From NCBI GenBank assembly GCA_033439295.1, contig JAVTLE010000023.1, positions 4,314,530 through 4,378,529 of the forward strand: a stretch of DNA of 64,000 nucleotides, in the 5' to 3' direction. This document shows, in pieces, positions 23,976-35,336 of the stretch (positions within the stretch are counted from its first letter, which is position 1; each line of letters starts with the position of its first letter). The position numbers and the translations under genes were made by a program. Below the pieces are notes generated by a model. It had not been told where the DNA came from and searched no databases. It saw only the letters and a program-made list of their open reading frames with translations. The DNA is from Deuterostichococcus epilithicus (lineage: Eukaryota; Chlorophyta; Trebouxiophyceae; Prasiolales; Stichococcaceae).

Positions 23976-26900
23976 CAGCATCGTGGGACCAAAATTGATG
24001 TCGCCGGAAGCCGCCCTGACGCCCCTGCCGGGCCCGCTTGGTGCCCATGGCATCTTGGTGTTCGCGGCCAGGTAAGAAACTCAGCCCGCAGGCACCACGC
24101 ACAACTCCATCCCCGCCCGCGCAATACTGCCATCTGGGCCGAACTCAAATGGACGGCCGCATTGGCCACAACCGCAGAATCGGCGCGCGGCGACACGGCC
24201 GATTATTACTTTCGGGCAGCCGTGGCGCTTTGTGTGCAGATTGCTGCTGCTTCGTTGGCGGCGGCCACATTGGCTCCAGTTTCCACTTTGGCGGTGGCGG
24301 CGGCGATATTGGGGCTGAAAAGGCACCGGCTGCAGCAGGCTGCACTAGTGCCGCAAGGCAGAGACGAAGCAAACACAGCAGCAGCAGCAAGCATCGGTGC
24401 AGCTGGGGCGGTGCATATAGGCATGCTACTAGACCCTTACATGCCTCTGCGTACGTACGGAATGGCCGGCTGGCTCATGTGCAATCAGTGGGGCGTTGTG
24501 TGGGCCCAGGGGGTGTGGCGGCTAGCGTGCCTGGTAGCCAGTACATGGACCATGGGCGTGAGGCCGCAGGCTGGCGGCCAGCCGCATCCCAGATTGGCGA
24601 CTTGCAACGCTGCCGCCGCCACTTCACAGGCAGGGGACGCTGGGCAAGCTCCTGCTGGATCGTTCGTGCTGGCACCGAGCGCCGCACACCGCAGAGCTCC
24701 CGCATCATTTTGGTATAGTTGGCTTCGATCTTGTTGGGACCCATTTTGCATCCTGACACCGCCTGCCGCAACCCCCAGACCTGGCTCATAGACGTAGAAG
24801 GTTGTGGGAGCCACTGTCGTCTGGTAAAGCTGCTTTGAATCATGGGTCGATGCTAATATGATAGTCTGGCTTCGTGAAGTGCTGGCGCAGCCGGCCATTG
24901 GCTTGTGCCGCCGCAGCACCTTCAGCATAATACTCCCGCCGTGGGACGCCGCGGTTTGCCCATGCTGAGCAGTGGTCCCAATCCCCCCTTTACCGATCCA
25001 GGTGCTCCAACACACCATCATACGTGCCGTGATGCGTCTCAGGCTGGGTTCACATAATCTCCCAGACAAGACCGGCTACATGCAGAAACCAGCGCCAAAT
25101 GCAGCGGCCGGCAGCGCACTTGCCAATATTGTGACGCAGGATCAGTCGGCGACCACTAGGAGCACCTGCTGCTGTGATGTGCTGCATCAGACGGGCACAC
25201 GCCGAACTTCCTGCGCTCCTGTCTGCCCAGCAGCCTTCGCCGTCCATGTAGATATTTGTGTGGCAACAGGATAGAGACATAGAGTGGCAATGGCGCACTT
25301 TGTGCTTGCTGGCCTGTTTATTGTCGGTGGCCTCATCACTGCGAGGTCATGATGCACTCACCAATGCTGCTGGCAACCGCAGCGGCTCCCAATACATACC
25401 CGCCATAGCTGCGCTTTTTGAATGAATCAGGCCCACAGCAAGTTGATTGCCTCTGCACTTGGTCAATGAGCCTTTAGTGACCTGACAACAAGAGGCCGCC
25501 CGCAACCATTCATTGAAATCTGCCAACACAAAACACCGACCCGCCAGCAGCACTCGAGGCACGTGACAGCACAATCTGGGCTGGGCTGGCGGCGGCATGC
25601 AGCAGCGACAACACTGTCGACTCAGATTAAATGGTCTGACAGCCGCTCACCTACCCGCTGACGGGGGCTCTCTCTGGCATCCGGCGGTCACTGGAAGCCG
25701 GATCTATCTACCTCAAGATCGGGGGCGGCGTAAAGCGCCGTCAGCAAGTCGATTGTTGGAACATGCAACATGAGCATGCAAATGTCGAAAGCCACAAGAA
25801 ATCAGGGTCGAAAACCAAATGTTCTAAAGAGGAGGCCAAATAGCTCTGGCGCCGCCGCTGCAGTGCAAGTAGCTCCACGTTGGGCTCTGGCCACACCGCT
25901 ATTGCGGCCCAGCCTTGACCCTGGCAAGGCGGGTGAAATTGTGCGCGCTCGCGCTCTGCAGTGTCAGCCTACGACATTGGGCCTGATCCCACTAGCATTT
26001 CCGCAAAGGGCGCAGGTTCGGAAGCTGCAACATTTTGCCAGCGAGCTTTCGTGCGTAGCTACCATGCGCCATGAATGCCATGCTTGCATGCCTAAGTCTC
26101 CAACACAAACTTGCATGTGGCTGGCGGTTCTGGTTCTCGGATGTGCATGCTATCAAGCAGGCGATGAGGGGGTGCAGCCGCATGGGTGTATGCTTCGCAT
26201 GCTGCAGCATGGTCATAGCAGCGGCTTGCCGCGTCAACAAAAGAAGAGACTCATTGTTGAAGGCGATGATGCTGCCAAGAACATCGGATGGCGATGCGAT
26301 GGAGATGAACGTTATGCGGCGGCGGTGGCTGATGAAACTCTACAGTATCTAATTAGGTGGCTGTCGCTATGATAGGCAGCGCCTCAACACATATCTTGAC
26401 GATCGAGTGGGAACTATAGTCAGCAAATTTCGACGAGACAATTCATTAGCTTTATTCATGCATCAACCCTATTCAGCCTGGGTGAGGCCGGAAAGGTGTC
26501 ATCTCTCTCCCGTCTCTAAATGCCGAAGCAACAGTGAGCAGCAAATGCAGGTTGAGCAACAGCATGACGGCAACCAGCCTAGCAACTTTATCCCGCCGTG
26601 TCTCGTGCCGGACAAGATCGCCTAGGTGCCACTGCTGCCGCTGTAGGCAGGCGGCAGCAGCTCCGCCCTTGTGGCGATTCACATGGCAGACCGTCTGTGC
26701 TGCTGCTACTACAGGCCCCATCGCCGCAGGTCGCCCCGCAGGCGCCGGCCACTTACTATTCAGCTGCCACCGGCGTGCCGTCTGCTCATGCAGACATGCA
26801 CTACCATGCAGCGACCGCAGCTTCAGGCGCATTTTTATGGCTCCTTGCGTGGCAGCTGCCCATCGCCGCATGGGGACGAGCTCTGCGAGCACTTGGCCTC

Positions 26901-27119
26901 TGCCAGGTCCCCCTTGTCCAAAGCATGTGCAATGGCTGCTAGCAAGCAGCTCGAATGCCACTCATGCCCTAAAAGCTGCTACCTGCCAGAGTGCCAGGTC
27001 CATGCAAGCGTCTAGCCCCCAGGCGCCAACGCCGGTGATGACGCCGCCACTCACGCACTTGCGCAAGCTACACTGCCGTGCTGAACCGTGCGGATCCATG
27101 CGGCTGGTGCCGCCGACCC
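23976..27119. other. Spacer between the inverted arms; no gene supported
   Basis: It contains the longest unassigned frame of the middle block (plus 23892-24791, 299 codons, with an Ala-rich hydrophobic stretch) and minus-strand segments rich in Pro and Gln (for example PPPPPKWKLEPMWPPP near 24300). A plus frame at 26598-26942 is Pro/Ala/Tyr-rich. Composition suggests fast-evolving low-complexity protein pieces or decayed exons. No domain, transposase or splice chain could be established. Confidence 0.35.
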
Positions 27120-27359
27120 CGGGTCGCCGCCTCTAGCTGCTGTTGAAGTGGAGTGTGGCAGGTTACAGTAGCTGGGCTGCACGGCCCAGGAGCTGCGGGG
27201 CAGCAAACCTGGCGTGCCGCGGCGCTGCGTGTTAATGGCGGGGCTGCGGTTCCGGCAGCGTGAGCGCCGTTATTGCCTGTCTTTGACCGCAGTGCGAGAC
27301 ACTGCGGCAACTAGGGGACTGGAGTCGGAGGCTGCTGCTGCGCAGCGGAAGCACGGGCT

Positions 27360-27518
27360 ATGACGCCGTTGTATTGCGGCGCCCCCGTAGGCGGCGCTGT
27401 TGCCGCGGTTGCGGCTGCCAACTCAGCGCAACAGGCACTGCGGGCGCGAGCAACACAGCAGGTGCCCGCAACTGTGGAAAGGCGCCGTTCACCTGCCGCT
27501 GCACCGCCGCCACTGTAG
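27360..27518 (+). CDS. Right-arm copy of the short Ala/Gln/Pro-rich frame
   Basis: Same length as the left-arm copy, starting MTPLYCGAPVGG and ending with a Pro run before TAG at 27516. Differences from the left copy are few (for example Ala to Val within the Ala run and Ala to Thr before VERRR). Status as a real exon is unproven. Confidence 0.25.
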   Translation: MTPLYCGAPVGGAVAAVAAANSAQQALRARATQQVPATVERRRSPAAAPPPL

Positions 27519-28433
27519 CGTGCTCGCGCCTCCGGCCATTGGTAACCTGCACAGGGCGACGCGCCCGAAGACCTCTTGTGGTTACGTCTCACTTTTGCAT
27601 TGATGCGCCACATGTCAGCCAGCAGGTTTTGCATGTCATCGATGCCGCCGCACAGATGGCAGGCGGCAAATCTTTGGTTAAGCTTATGATAATCAATTGA
27701 GAGATGGTAGCGTGACAGGCTTCAGGCTTGGCTTCCAACACTGGGAGGTGCATGCAGCGGCTGTGCGCACCATTGCGTGTGCCTTAGCCAGGCAAGAGGC
27801 AAGAGGGATACGACCGCAGGCTCGCGGCCGACCCAGGCAGCAAGGCGCTTGCTGCAAGACCGCTGTCTAGAAGACAGCGGCATCGGCGATGGGCGTCGTC
27901 CAGCGGCATTCGCTTTCAGCGATAGCGGGCGCTGCTGGTGCTGGAGGCATCTCGCCACCTGCCAACGACACGTGTGGAGGTCTTCGCCATCTTTGATTGA
28001 GCATGGAGGATGCGGGCCACCTGACTTGGAGCGCCCGATGTAGCCACTGAAGCCAGAGTCAACGAGCGGCACAGTCACCAGGGTGGCGTGCGGCGCTAGG
28101 GGGGATCCAAGAGGGCGTGAACAAGGATGATAAGCAGTGCCGTGCATGCGCTGGTCGGCCACTGGTACCATTGTGGGCGCGGCGCCGGTACTTTTGGGTA
28201 GTTGCACACCCAGGCCTGCAGGGAAACTGGGAAAGAGTGCAATCTGGCATGTGTTGAGCCAGACCATGGCTACAGCCCATGCGGCATGATTCAACCGTGA
28301 ATTAGAAAGCGAAGAATCCAAAGCAGCCATGCTTGGGGTTGCAGCAGATGGTGCTTGAACGCTCGCCGAGCAAGCACCAGTACTCAAACTGGAAAATATG
28401 CAGTGTGGGCTGTCAAGAAGCCAAAAATAACAA

Positions 28434-28505
28434 CGCCGCTGCCGGGAATCGAACCCGGATCTCCCGCGTGACAGGCGGAGATACTGACCGTTATACTACA
28501 GCGAC
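28434..28505 (-). tRNA. tRNA-Asp (anticodon GTC), second copy
   Basis: Identical over all 72 positions to the plus-strand copy at 22595-22666, with the same boxes and stems. The flanks just outside the 5' end differ slightly between the two copies, so the genes lie inside duplicated DNA rather than being a sequencing repeat. Confidence 0.95.
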
Positions 28506-29215
28506 CGGTGTGGTCGAGGCTGGCTGTGCCGATCGAAATATTTTTGGGTGATAGAAACGCAGACACGAGATTTTCAGCCGTTGCTTATTCCGCTTCTGCC
28601 TCATGTCTGTTAGGATTCGGCACCGCTTCAAAGCAGTGCACTCCTCCGGCGCGCACCCGCCCTGCCACTCGCGCCCGCGGCGCAATCAGACGGCCTCAGA
28701 CGCTGGCCGACCCCGGCGTACGTGGCGGCGCTCAACAGCCAATAGCCGCAGCCGCTGCGCCACCAGCGATGACGCTTCAGCCTGGGCCCGTCGTCACAAA
28801 TACACCTGTTGCAGCGTAGCATCTGCACACCCCAGCCCTGCGCCCGGGCCTGCGGCGCCTGGGGCACCGGAGGGCCCAAATGGGCACTGGCGGCCGGCCA
28901 GCGGCAGCTGCGGCCGTGTCAGTGGCAGCGTCGCCGCCGCACTACCCGGCAGCCGTGATCAGCTGCATTTCGCTGCGCCAACCGATCAGCAAAGGCGGCA
29001 GGCGGCCGGACAGCACTGTGCGATCAGGGCCGCACCGCGCGTTCAGCGAAGATGCCGCCGGCAGCCGCCCCACCGCCCCGTCTAGGCCCGCCCGGCTTAG
29101 CGAGCTGAGTGCTTACAGCGAGATGAGGGACCCAGGCCGCATGCACCACTACTGGCAGTGTATCATTGCATCCGTGGTGGTCTCTGCATGAACTGTGGGG
29201 AGGTCGCAGCAAGCG

Positions 29216-31451
29216 CAGCATTTGCAGGCGGTGGACGTCTGCCTCCTGCGCAATTCAGCCGGGGGTGGAGCGGGAGGCGTGGCGCCTCATGTGCGTAGTA
29301 GCCTTGTCTCATGGACCATCGCCGCAGGCTGGCAGCCTGCCACATCCTGGATGGGAACAGCCGGCATGCGTGCTGATAGGACGTCTCGCTCATACAGCCT
29401 ACCATAGTTGTGTCCAAACTGGCGAACCAGCTGCTGCAACATCCGGACTCAACACGCCCCTGGAACGCACTCTCCCTATCATTGCAAGCCCGCCGGTTCC
29501 AGATGCAGCGCCTCTCCCACGCAACAGTTTGATTCGTCTGACACAGTGATGAAGGCGAGACTCATGCTGGAAGTGTGGACGCTCGGTGTACTTTGCTAGG
29601 TAGCCTTTCAGCCGCAATCATACAGATACTGGTAGCGCAATAAGCATGCGCGCAAGCAGGTCCACATCTGCCGAGTGCCAGGGACAGAGCTTGCTGTAGC
29701 AAGGATGCTGGCAGGCATTTTGACTCAACCCTGACAGCCAGCCCAATTCCAGTCCAAGGGGATGACCCGTTTCGCACCTGGCAAGGTTGAACTCGGTACC
29801 ATCCAGTATAAGCGCCCGCCAGGCCCTACACAAGCCGCCCGCCTAGATGCCCTGACCAGTTGTAGCTCGTCCTTCTGCACGTAGGTTTTCCTGCCGCATG
29901 TGCAACATGCAAAGTGAGTGAGGGTACCTTTGAGGTGGAATATCCGTGGGAGCAACAGTAAGTGATGGCAAGCTGGTTTGGCAAGGCATCCTTCATAGGG
30001 TGCTCAGGTGCTTGCGCCGCTTCAACTGGAAGACGGCTGCTGGGATATAGAGAGCATACTGCTACGGGCCCTCCTGCAAGGTTCCGCCACAAACACGCCT
30101 TTCAGTAGCCTCAGCAGCCAAACGGAGCAGCAGTGGGAGCCATCCAATCAGCTGGAGACGGGGCATCTCGCTTAAGGGTGGTTCGTCGGCAGGACGCCGC
30201 TTCAGTTTGGCGATGGGACCCACGTAGAGCTTCCCAGCGTCGTGAGCGAGCACAACACGAGGCCAGGGGATCCAGCGGCCGACCTGACACAGGCCTGCCG
30301 CGGGCTGCCACATTGCCGCGCACAAGCAGCGGCGGCGGCAGCAGCAGAGCCACTCAGGCAGCGCTGAGGTGCAGCAGGTGAGAGCCCCACGCAGCGACCA
30401 CCATGATTCGTGAAGAACAGCACAAGGCGAGACGGAGCGCTCACGCATGCTGTCCAGGGCCGTGCTGCCGCTGCTCTGCGCCTGCGCCGGGTACGCGAAG
30501 CTGTGGCTGCGCAGCTGGGTCGGTGCCGCCGCATCTGGCACGGGGCCGCTGCAGCTGACCGCCCGTAGGGTGCTGCCGCCCTGCACACTCTGCACGCCAG
30601 CAACCGGTGCGGGCCGATGAGCATCGGCAGTAGCCTCCCGGCGGAGGGGAGACGTCGGGGAGGCAGACACACCGGCATCTTGGGTTTGGTGGTGGTGCCG
30701 GCGTGCCTCCCAGACACATCCGACGCCGCTGCTGCAATGTGACTGGCGATACGCCGGCGGTCTGCCGAGCGGGACCAGGCCGTTCGTGCCCTTCTAGCGC
30801 GTTTTTGTCTTCCCCAGTCCATTCATCCCAACACTATTAGGAAGACACGCTGGCCCGCCGGCTGGGTAGTTGCCCTGCTTGCTACGATTGCGGCACATTG
30901 TGGCAGTGGCGGCTGCACACAATCACCTGTTTGCATCTGTCAAACCCTCGGGATTGACTCTCTTGTAGCCCTGTTCCACCTCCCACTGGCCAATTAATTG
31001 CCATCTTGTCTGTCGTTGACGCCACTGATTGCTGTATAGACACTCGGCGACAAATCATGCAGAGGTGGGCATGGCTTTTTTCTGAAATCAATGGGCTGAC
31101 AGATGAGCTCACTGCAGTGTCAGGGCTGTAGGCAGGGCTGCTTTGCTTTTATTTCGATGCCCAGAGCCAGGGGCGTGCAATCAATGTCAAGACGGCAAAC
31201 GGATGGACTGAACATGCCAAAATTGTGGGGCTGCAGACTTCCCCAGTGTGACACCCTGATTGGTATTGGTATAACGAGCGACAGACCGATTCTATCTAAA
31301 CTCGCGATGTTTCGAACACCAGGATGCCCCCTGGAACGACCGAGTGCCGACAAATCCATCAAGCTGCAGCGCCTCTCTGCGCTGTCGTCGTGCATTAGTG
31401 CAGCAGCTCGGATGCCAGCACCTGCACATGCGGCATTTGCTAAGGTCCAGA
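29216..31451. other. Region without a recognisable gene; one 202-codon minus frame
   Basis: The minus strand has an open frame at 30670-30062 whose second half (RWIPWPRVVLAHDAGKLYVG, then QLIGWLPLLLRLAAEAT) has the look of real protein, but I recognise no family. A minus frame at 29955-29725 contains HFACCTCGRKTYVQKDELQ, with a Cys pattern that could be part of a zinc site. Neither could be joined into a gene model. From 30800 to 31450 I see nothing, apart from the 3' flank of the desiccation-protein gene. Confidence 0.35.
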
Positions 31452-34400
31452 CTAGGCGAGCAGCAGGGACGCCGCGCCAACCGCGGCGGCGGTGAACAGC
31501 GCCGCGGCAGACACGCCGGCAGCGGGTGCGGCGGCCTGCGGTGCGGGCGCCGGTGCCGAGCCCGAGGAGCCGGCTGGCAATGCGGCGGCATCCTGCGGAA
31601 CACGAAGGAAAGCTCGCCGTTTTGCAGACTCACAAGCGCCACATCATGCAGCACGGCAATTCCGCCATGTCAGCATTTTGCTGCGCCACAGCAGCAGGCA
31701 ACAAGGCCTGACGTCCGCACAATGCGAAACTCGCGTCCAGGGTTGTCCAGACAGCTCTGTGGCGACCTTGCTAGGCAGCAACAACAGCAAAAGCAGTGTC
31801 GGTACAGGCGGGGGCAGCAGGCCGCGCACTGCGGCAGCAGCGGCTCATCACCTCCGAGTGTCTCGTCATTACAAACAGAAGAGGCGACTCACTGGTGAGC
31901 CGGCAGACGAGCCAGCAGGCGAGCCGGCCGGTGAGCCGGCCGGGGAGCCGGAGGGGGAGCTGGCGCTGACGGGGGTCATGCCGGAGGGCGTCGAGTCGCC
32001 AACCGCCACGGGCGTGCTTGCTGACAGGGTCATGCTGCACGGCATTAATGACAGGCGATCAGCAAATCGCAAAGATGCAAGCGAGCTATGTGAGTTGATG
32101 CATGGTTTGCAGGTGGGACGCCATGCCTCGCAGCAGGCCAAGGAACTCGTGAGCGCTGGCGCGGTCCGGATTGATCGCCCCGCTGGGGACCGGCGATGTG
32201 TCTACAGGGTGGCAAATCTCCTCTTGTTTGCAGTACGAAACGCCTGGAGACTCACTTGATAGCACCGTTCAAGCCCCTGGGGAAGAAGCCACCGGTGCCG
32301 TTGGTGGAGCCCAGCGTGACAATGGAGATCACCTGTGCGCGCATGCGTCAAAACCGGTCGGTATGGGCATTTTCGGCCAAAATTCAGCAAATCGACGACA
32401 AGTTCCATCGATCGACCGCTGGAGGGAGACAAACAATTGAGCAGCAGGGCGTGGCCAGCCCGCCGGCTCGGCAATCATACGGCAGTACTCTGCAGTCCGT
32501 GTCATGGCGTGTTGTGCAGGCGTCACCTGCGCCGGAGTGCGCGAGTACACGATGCCGTTCGAGTCAGTCGGCACCTGTGGCATCAGCATAAATCCTCCCT
32601 CAGATTCTGCTGGATGCTGCCAGCAAGCATGCTTCTGTTCGTGAAGGTCGCTCCGCCCGCAGCGCGGCTCTGGCTACAGTCGAACTGCGGCGTGTGCTAC
32701 AAACCCTGGCGATTGCAGCAGGCGGTCGAATGAAGAACAGGATGTAGGCAAACAGCGAGCCTTTGGATCACGAAACCGCATCGGTGCCCTCTACAAGGCT
32801 GCATGCCTAAGGCCCTTGGCAGCCGCGCCAGGCGAATGCCTATTTGAGCCAGCCACGCTGCTCCGCTGTCTGCCCATGATTATCCAGATGCGTATTTGAA
32901 CGCACCAGCCTCGCGGTGCCATTGACAATGATGCCAAAGTCGTCGGGTGTGCTCGCCGGCAGGCCAGAGGCGGCAGAGCGCAGCGCCGCGATGTTCTGCA
33001 GGGGCAAGTGAAAGCTCTCGAGACTTCACAGCGAGCTCAGCGTCAATACATGAAATCAGGCTGCTGTCCGCTGTTGGTGCTGCTAGCTGCATCATTTGTG
33101 CCAAGCATGCACCCTGCGGTACCGAGGGCGGGGCGAGGACAATGGGCAAAGCCATCGAGAATGCACCTGCACAATCGTCGAGACGTTCACGCCGTACGGC
33201 GTGGTGGTGTTGGCGATGCTGTACAGCTGCTCCCGCACGATACCTGGGCCATTGAACTCACTTTGCGGCGATGTAGCTTGCGTTGCGTAATGAAGACCCA
33301 TTATGGTCAGCTGACAGGTGCCGCAGCAGCTGTACACGGCGCAGACGCAGCAGCGGCATGACCAGTTGGGAGGCGCATAGTCACAGGGTGCTGTGCAGGG
33401 CTGCGCGGGTGCAGCCAGTGGGTTCTCCACACTGGGGTTCTCCAAACAGATGCTTAGGGCATCTTTGACGTCGCACATCCCAGCAGCAAACTACATGCGC
33501 AGCAGGCAGTTCGAGCACACCTGCATGGTACGCCTCGACGGCCAGGATGCCGGCCGCGGCCGTCAGGTAGTCCTTGTTGGTGATGAGAGCGGCGGCGCCC
33601 TACGTTGAAGCAATAGCACAGTTCAGCACGCACGCTGCAGCGCTAAGAGGCTTTGGGGTGATACTGCTTCAAATAAAAACAGGATAGTGTAGAGGTGCAG
33701 GCCCCAATCATGCCGAGCATGGCACCTTGTAGGCGGTCACGCCGACGTCTTCAAAGATAAAAGCGCCTGTTTTCGTTTATACACGGTCGAAATTGTAAAA
33801 AGGAAAAGCAGAATGCAGGTGGCGGATGGTATCTTGGTAGCACTGTCACAATGGCAATCGAAATTTAGAAGCAGGATGAAAGTGGCGCACCGTGGAGGAA
33901 GAAAATGTTGTTGGCGTAAGGGCTGAAGCGGGGGCGCAGTGTTGTGTTGAACGCAGTGTTCGCGGCACGCTGAAAGGCCGGGCCGATGTTCAACCTTCGG
34001 AAATCAGTCGAAAATCATGAGTATGTGTCAACATGGCATATTGATAGATCAACACAAAGGGATTGTGCAGATGGATGATTTGGAGGACTTCGCAAGCTTT
34101 TGCTTGCAGCAGAAGAGCGATTCGCACAATGCCGCTTGTCAAGAATTTGAGTTTCACCTTGGGATGGGCACCGCCGCATCCCCCAGCGCAGTGCGGAGAA
34201 ATTTCACATGGTTCAACTCGTCCTGAGCGACTTCCATAGCGAACGCCTGCATTTTCGAGCGTTCAGCGGATGAAAAGATACGATTCGTGCATCTCTTTCG
34301 TCTCAGATGCAGGAGCCGCGCAGTTTCGGCGCTACCCTCGCTTGTGCACTGCAACAGAGAAAATGTCAAGCAGGTGGACTGAAAAAATATGCCTTTTACA

Positions 34401-35336
34401 GTCCCTCTGATGCAGAGTGTGGGAAGTTGCGTACAATAACTTCGATGGACATCATCTTACCAGCACATTGCCGGTCAGGTTGGCCTTCTGGCCGCCCACG
34501 CTAGCGGGACCGCCACCGCGCAGCTCATCGGGGATGCCCCTGCAGCAGGACCGCTATGCGTCAAAGCCTCGCGCATGGCGCCGGGCTGCATGGCTGCAAG
34601 ATTCTTCCGATCACGCATTTCCGTTGCAGCCCTTGGCACGGCTTGCACGCACCTGCCGTTTACGGCGTAGGAGTCTGCAACCAACAAGCGGCACAGAGTC
34701 AGCAACGGCGACAGACGCCCAACAATTTTCAGGCTCCGGCTGTGCGCAATCCATGGTGTTCTGCTCCACAGACGAGGTGCAATACACTCCTGAACAGCTC
34801 TCGTGCAACGCCGAAGTGCATCATGACTCACAGAACTCAGCCTCGAGGTACTCGAGGTTGAGCGCAAAGTTGAGGATGTCTGCGGTGAACAATCACCATT
34901 CACATCAGAGAGGCGATGCCTTGACATGACGCAATCCAGCATCAACATGCACATGTTTTTGCCGCTGTAGGCTGCATATTGACAGTGCATTTAGTACATT
35001 TCCGAGGTGTCGACAGTGGGCTCGCCTGCATCAGTAAGGTTCTGCGCCGCCTGCACAACCAATCAACATGATCCTCGTCAGTATGCCGGTAGCTTGGCGG
35101 CGGCAAGGCATTTTTGTGAGGTGCCACTTGATAACCTCAAGCCAACCCTGCCATCAGCACGAGCCTCACCGAGGGGGCGACAAAGCTGCACGCCGCCAAC
35201 AGGGCAACGGTGGCAACGATGGCGCTGCTGGCCTGCGACACGGACGCCACCTGATCAGAACCAGCTGCCCACGCTCCGCACGTTTAGGAAGCCCTGACGG
35301 TTTCGGGGGAGAAAAGCCGTAGACCCCGAGTACCAT
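31452..35336 (-). CDS. Desiccation-related ferritin-like protein with predicted GPI-anchor tail
   Basis: A secreted protein of the plant PCC13-62 desiccation-related family (ferritin-like domain). ATG at 35336 is followed by a signal-peptide exon (35232-35170, ASSAIVATVALLAACSFVAP). Further exons: 35050-35026, 34879-34832 ([16 protein letters not shown]), 34674-34653, 34539-34461, 34246-34158 (EVAQDELNHVKFLR), 33994-33891, 33766-33726, 33599-33521, 33243-33167, 32995-32906, 32574-32527 and 32332-32256. Phases agree throughout. The paralogue ends here at GLNGxIK-stop. In this copy AAG-TGA overlaps a consensus donor (AA|GTGAGT) whose use joins, in phase, an exon of Ser/Pro/Gly linker (32034-31893) and a last exon (31592-31452) ending in a hydrophobic Ala/Leu tail with TAG, like a GPI signal. 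Reading through without splicing gives a shorter protein ending at 32252. The donor at 35026 is GC rather than GT. The start codon is the least certain point. Confidence 0.82.

Larger units (their letters stand above)
27120..29215 (-). repeat. Right arm of the large inverted duplication
   Basis: Reverse-complement copy of about 21905-23975. Near-identity runs from about 27130 to 28985. Beyond that this arm carries an extra segment (about 28990-29040) that is missing or replaced in the left arm, and similarity fades by about 29215. It carries the second tRNA-Asp. Confidence 0.88.

Noticed and set aside
23892-24791. 299-codon open frame on the plus strand in the spacer of the inverted duplication
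   Set aside because: Long frames arise easily in GC-rich DNA. It has no domain, no family similarity I recognise, and Pro/Gln-rich frames on the other strand are equally good.
31492-32259. 255-codon plus-strand frame with a Glu/Pro/Gly repeat
   Set aside because: It lies antisense to the two phase-compatible GPI-tail exons of the desiccation gene, and its repeat is the mirror of their Ser/Pro/Gly linker.
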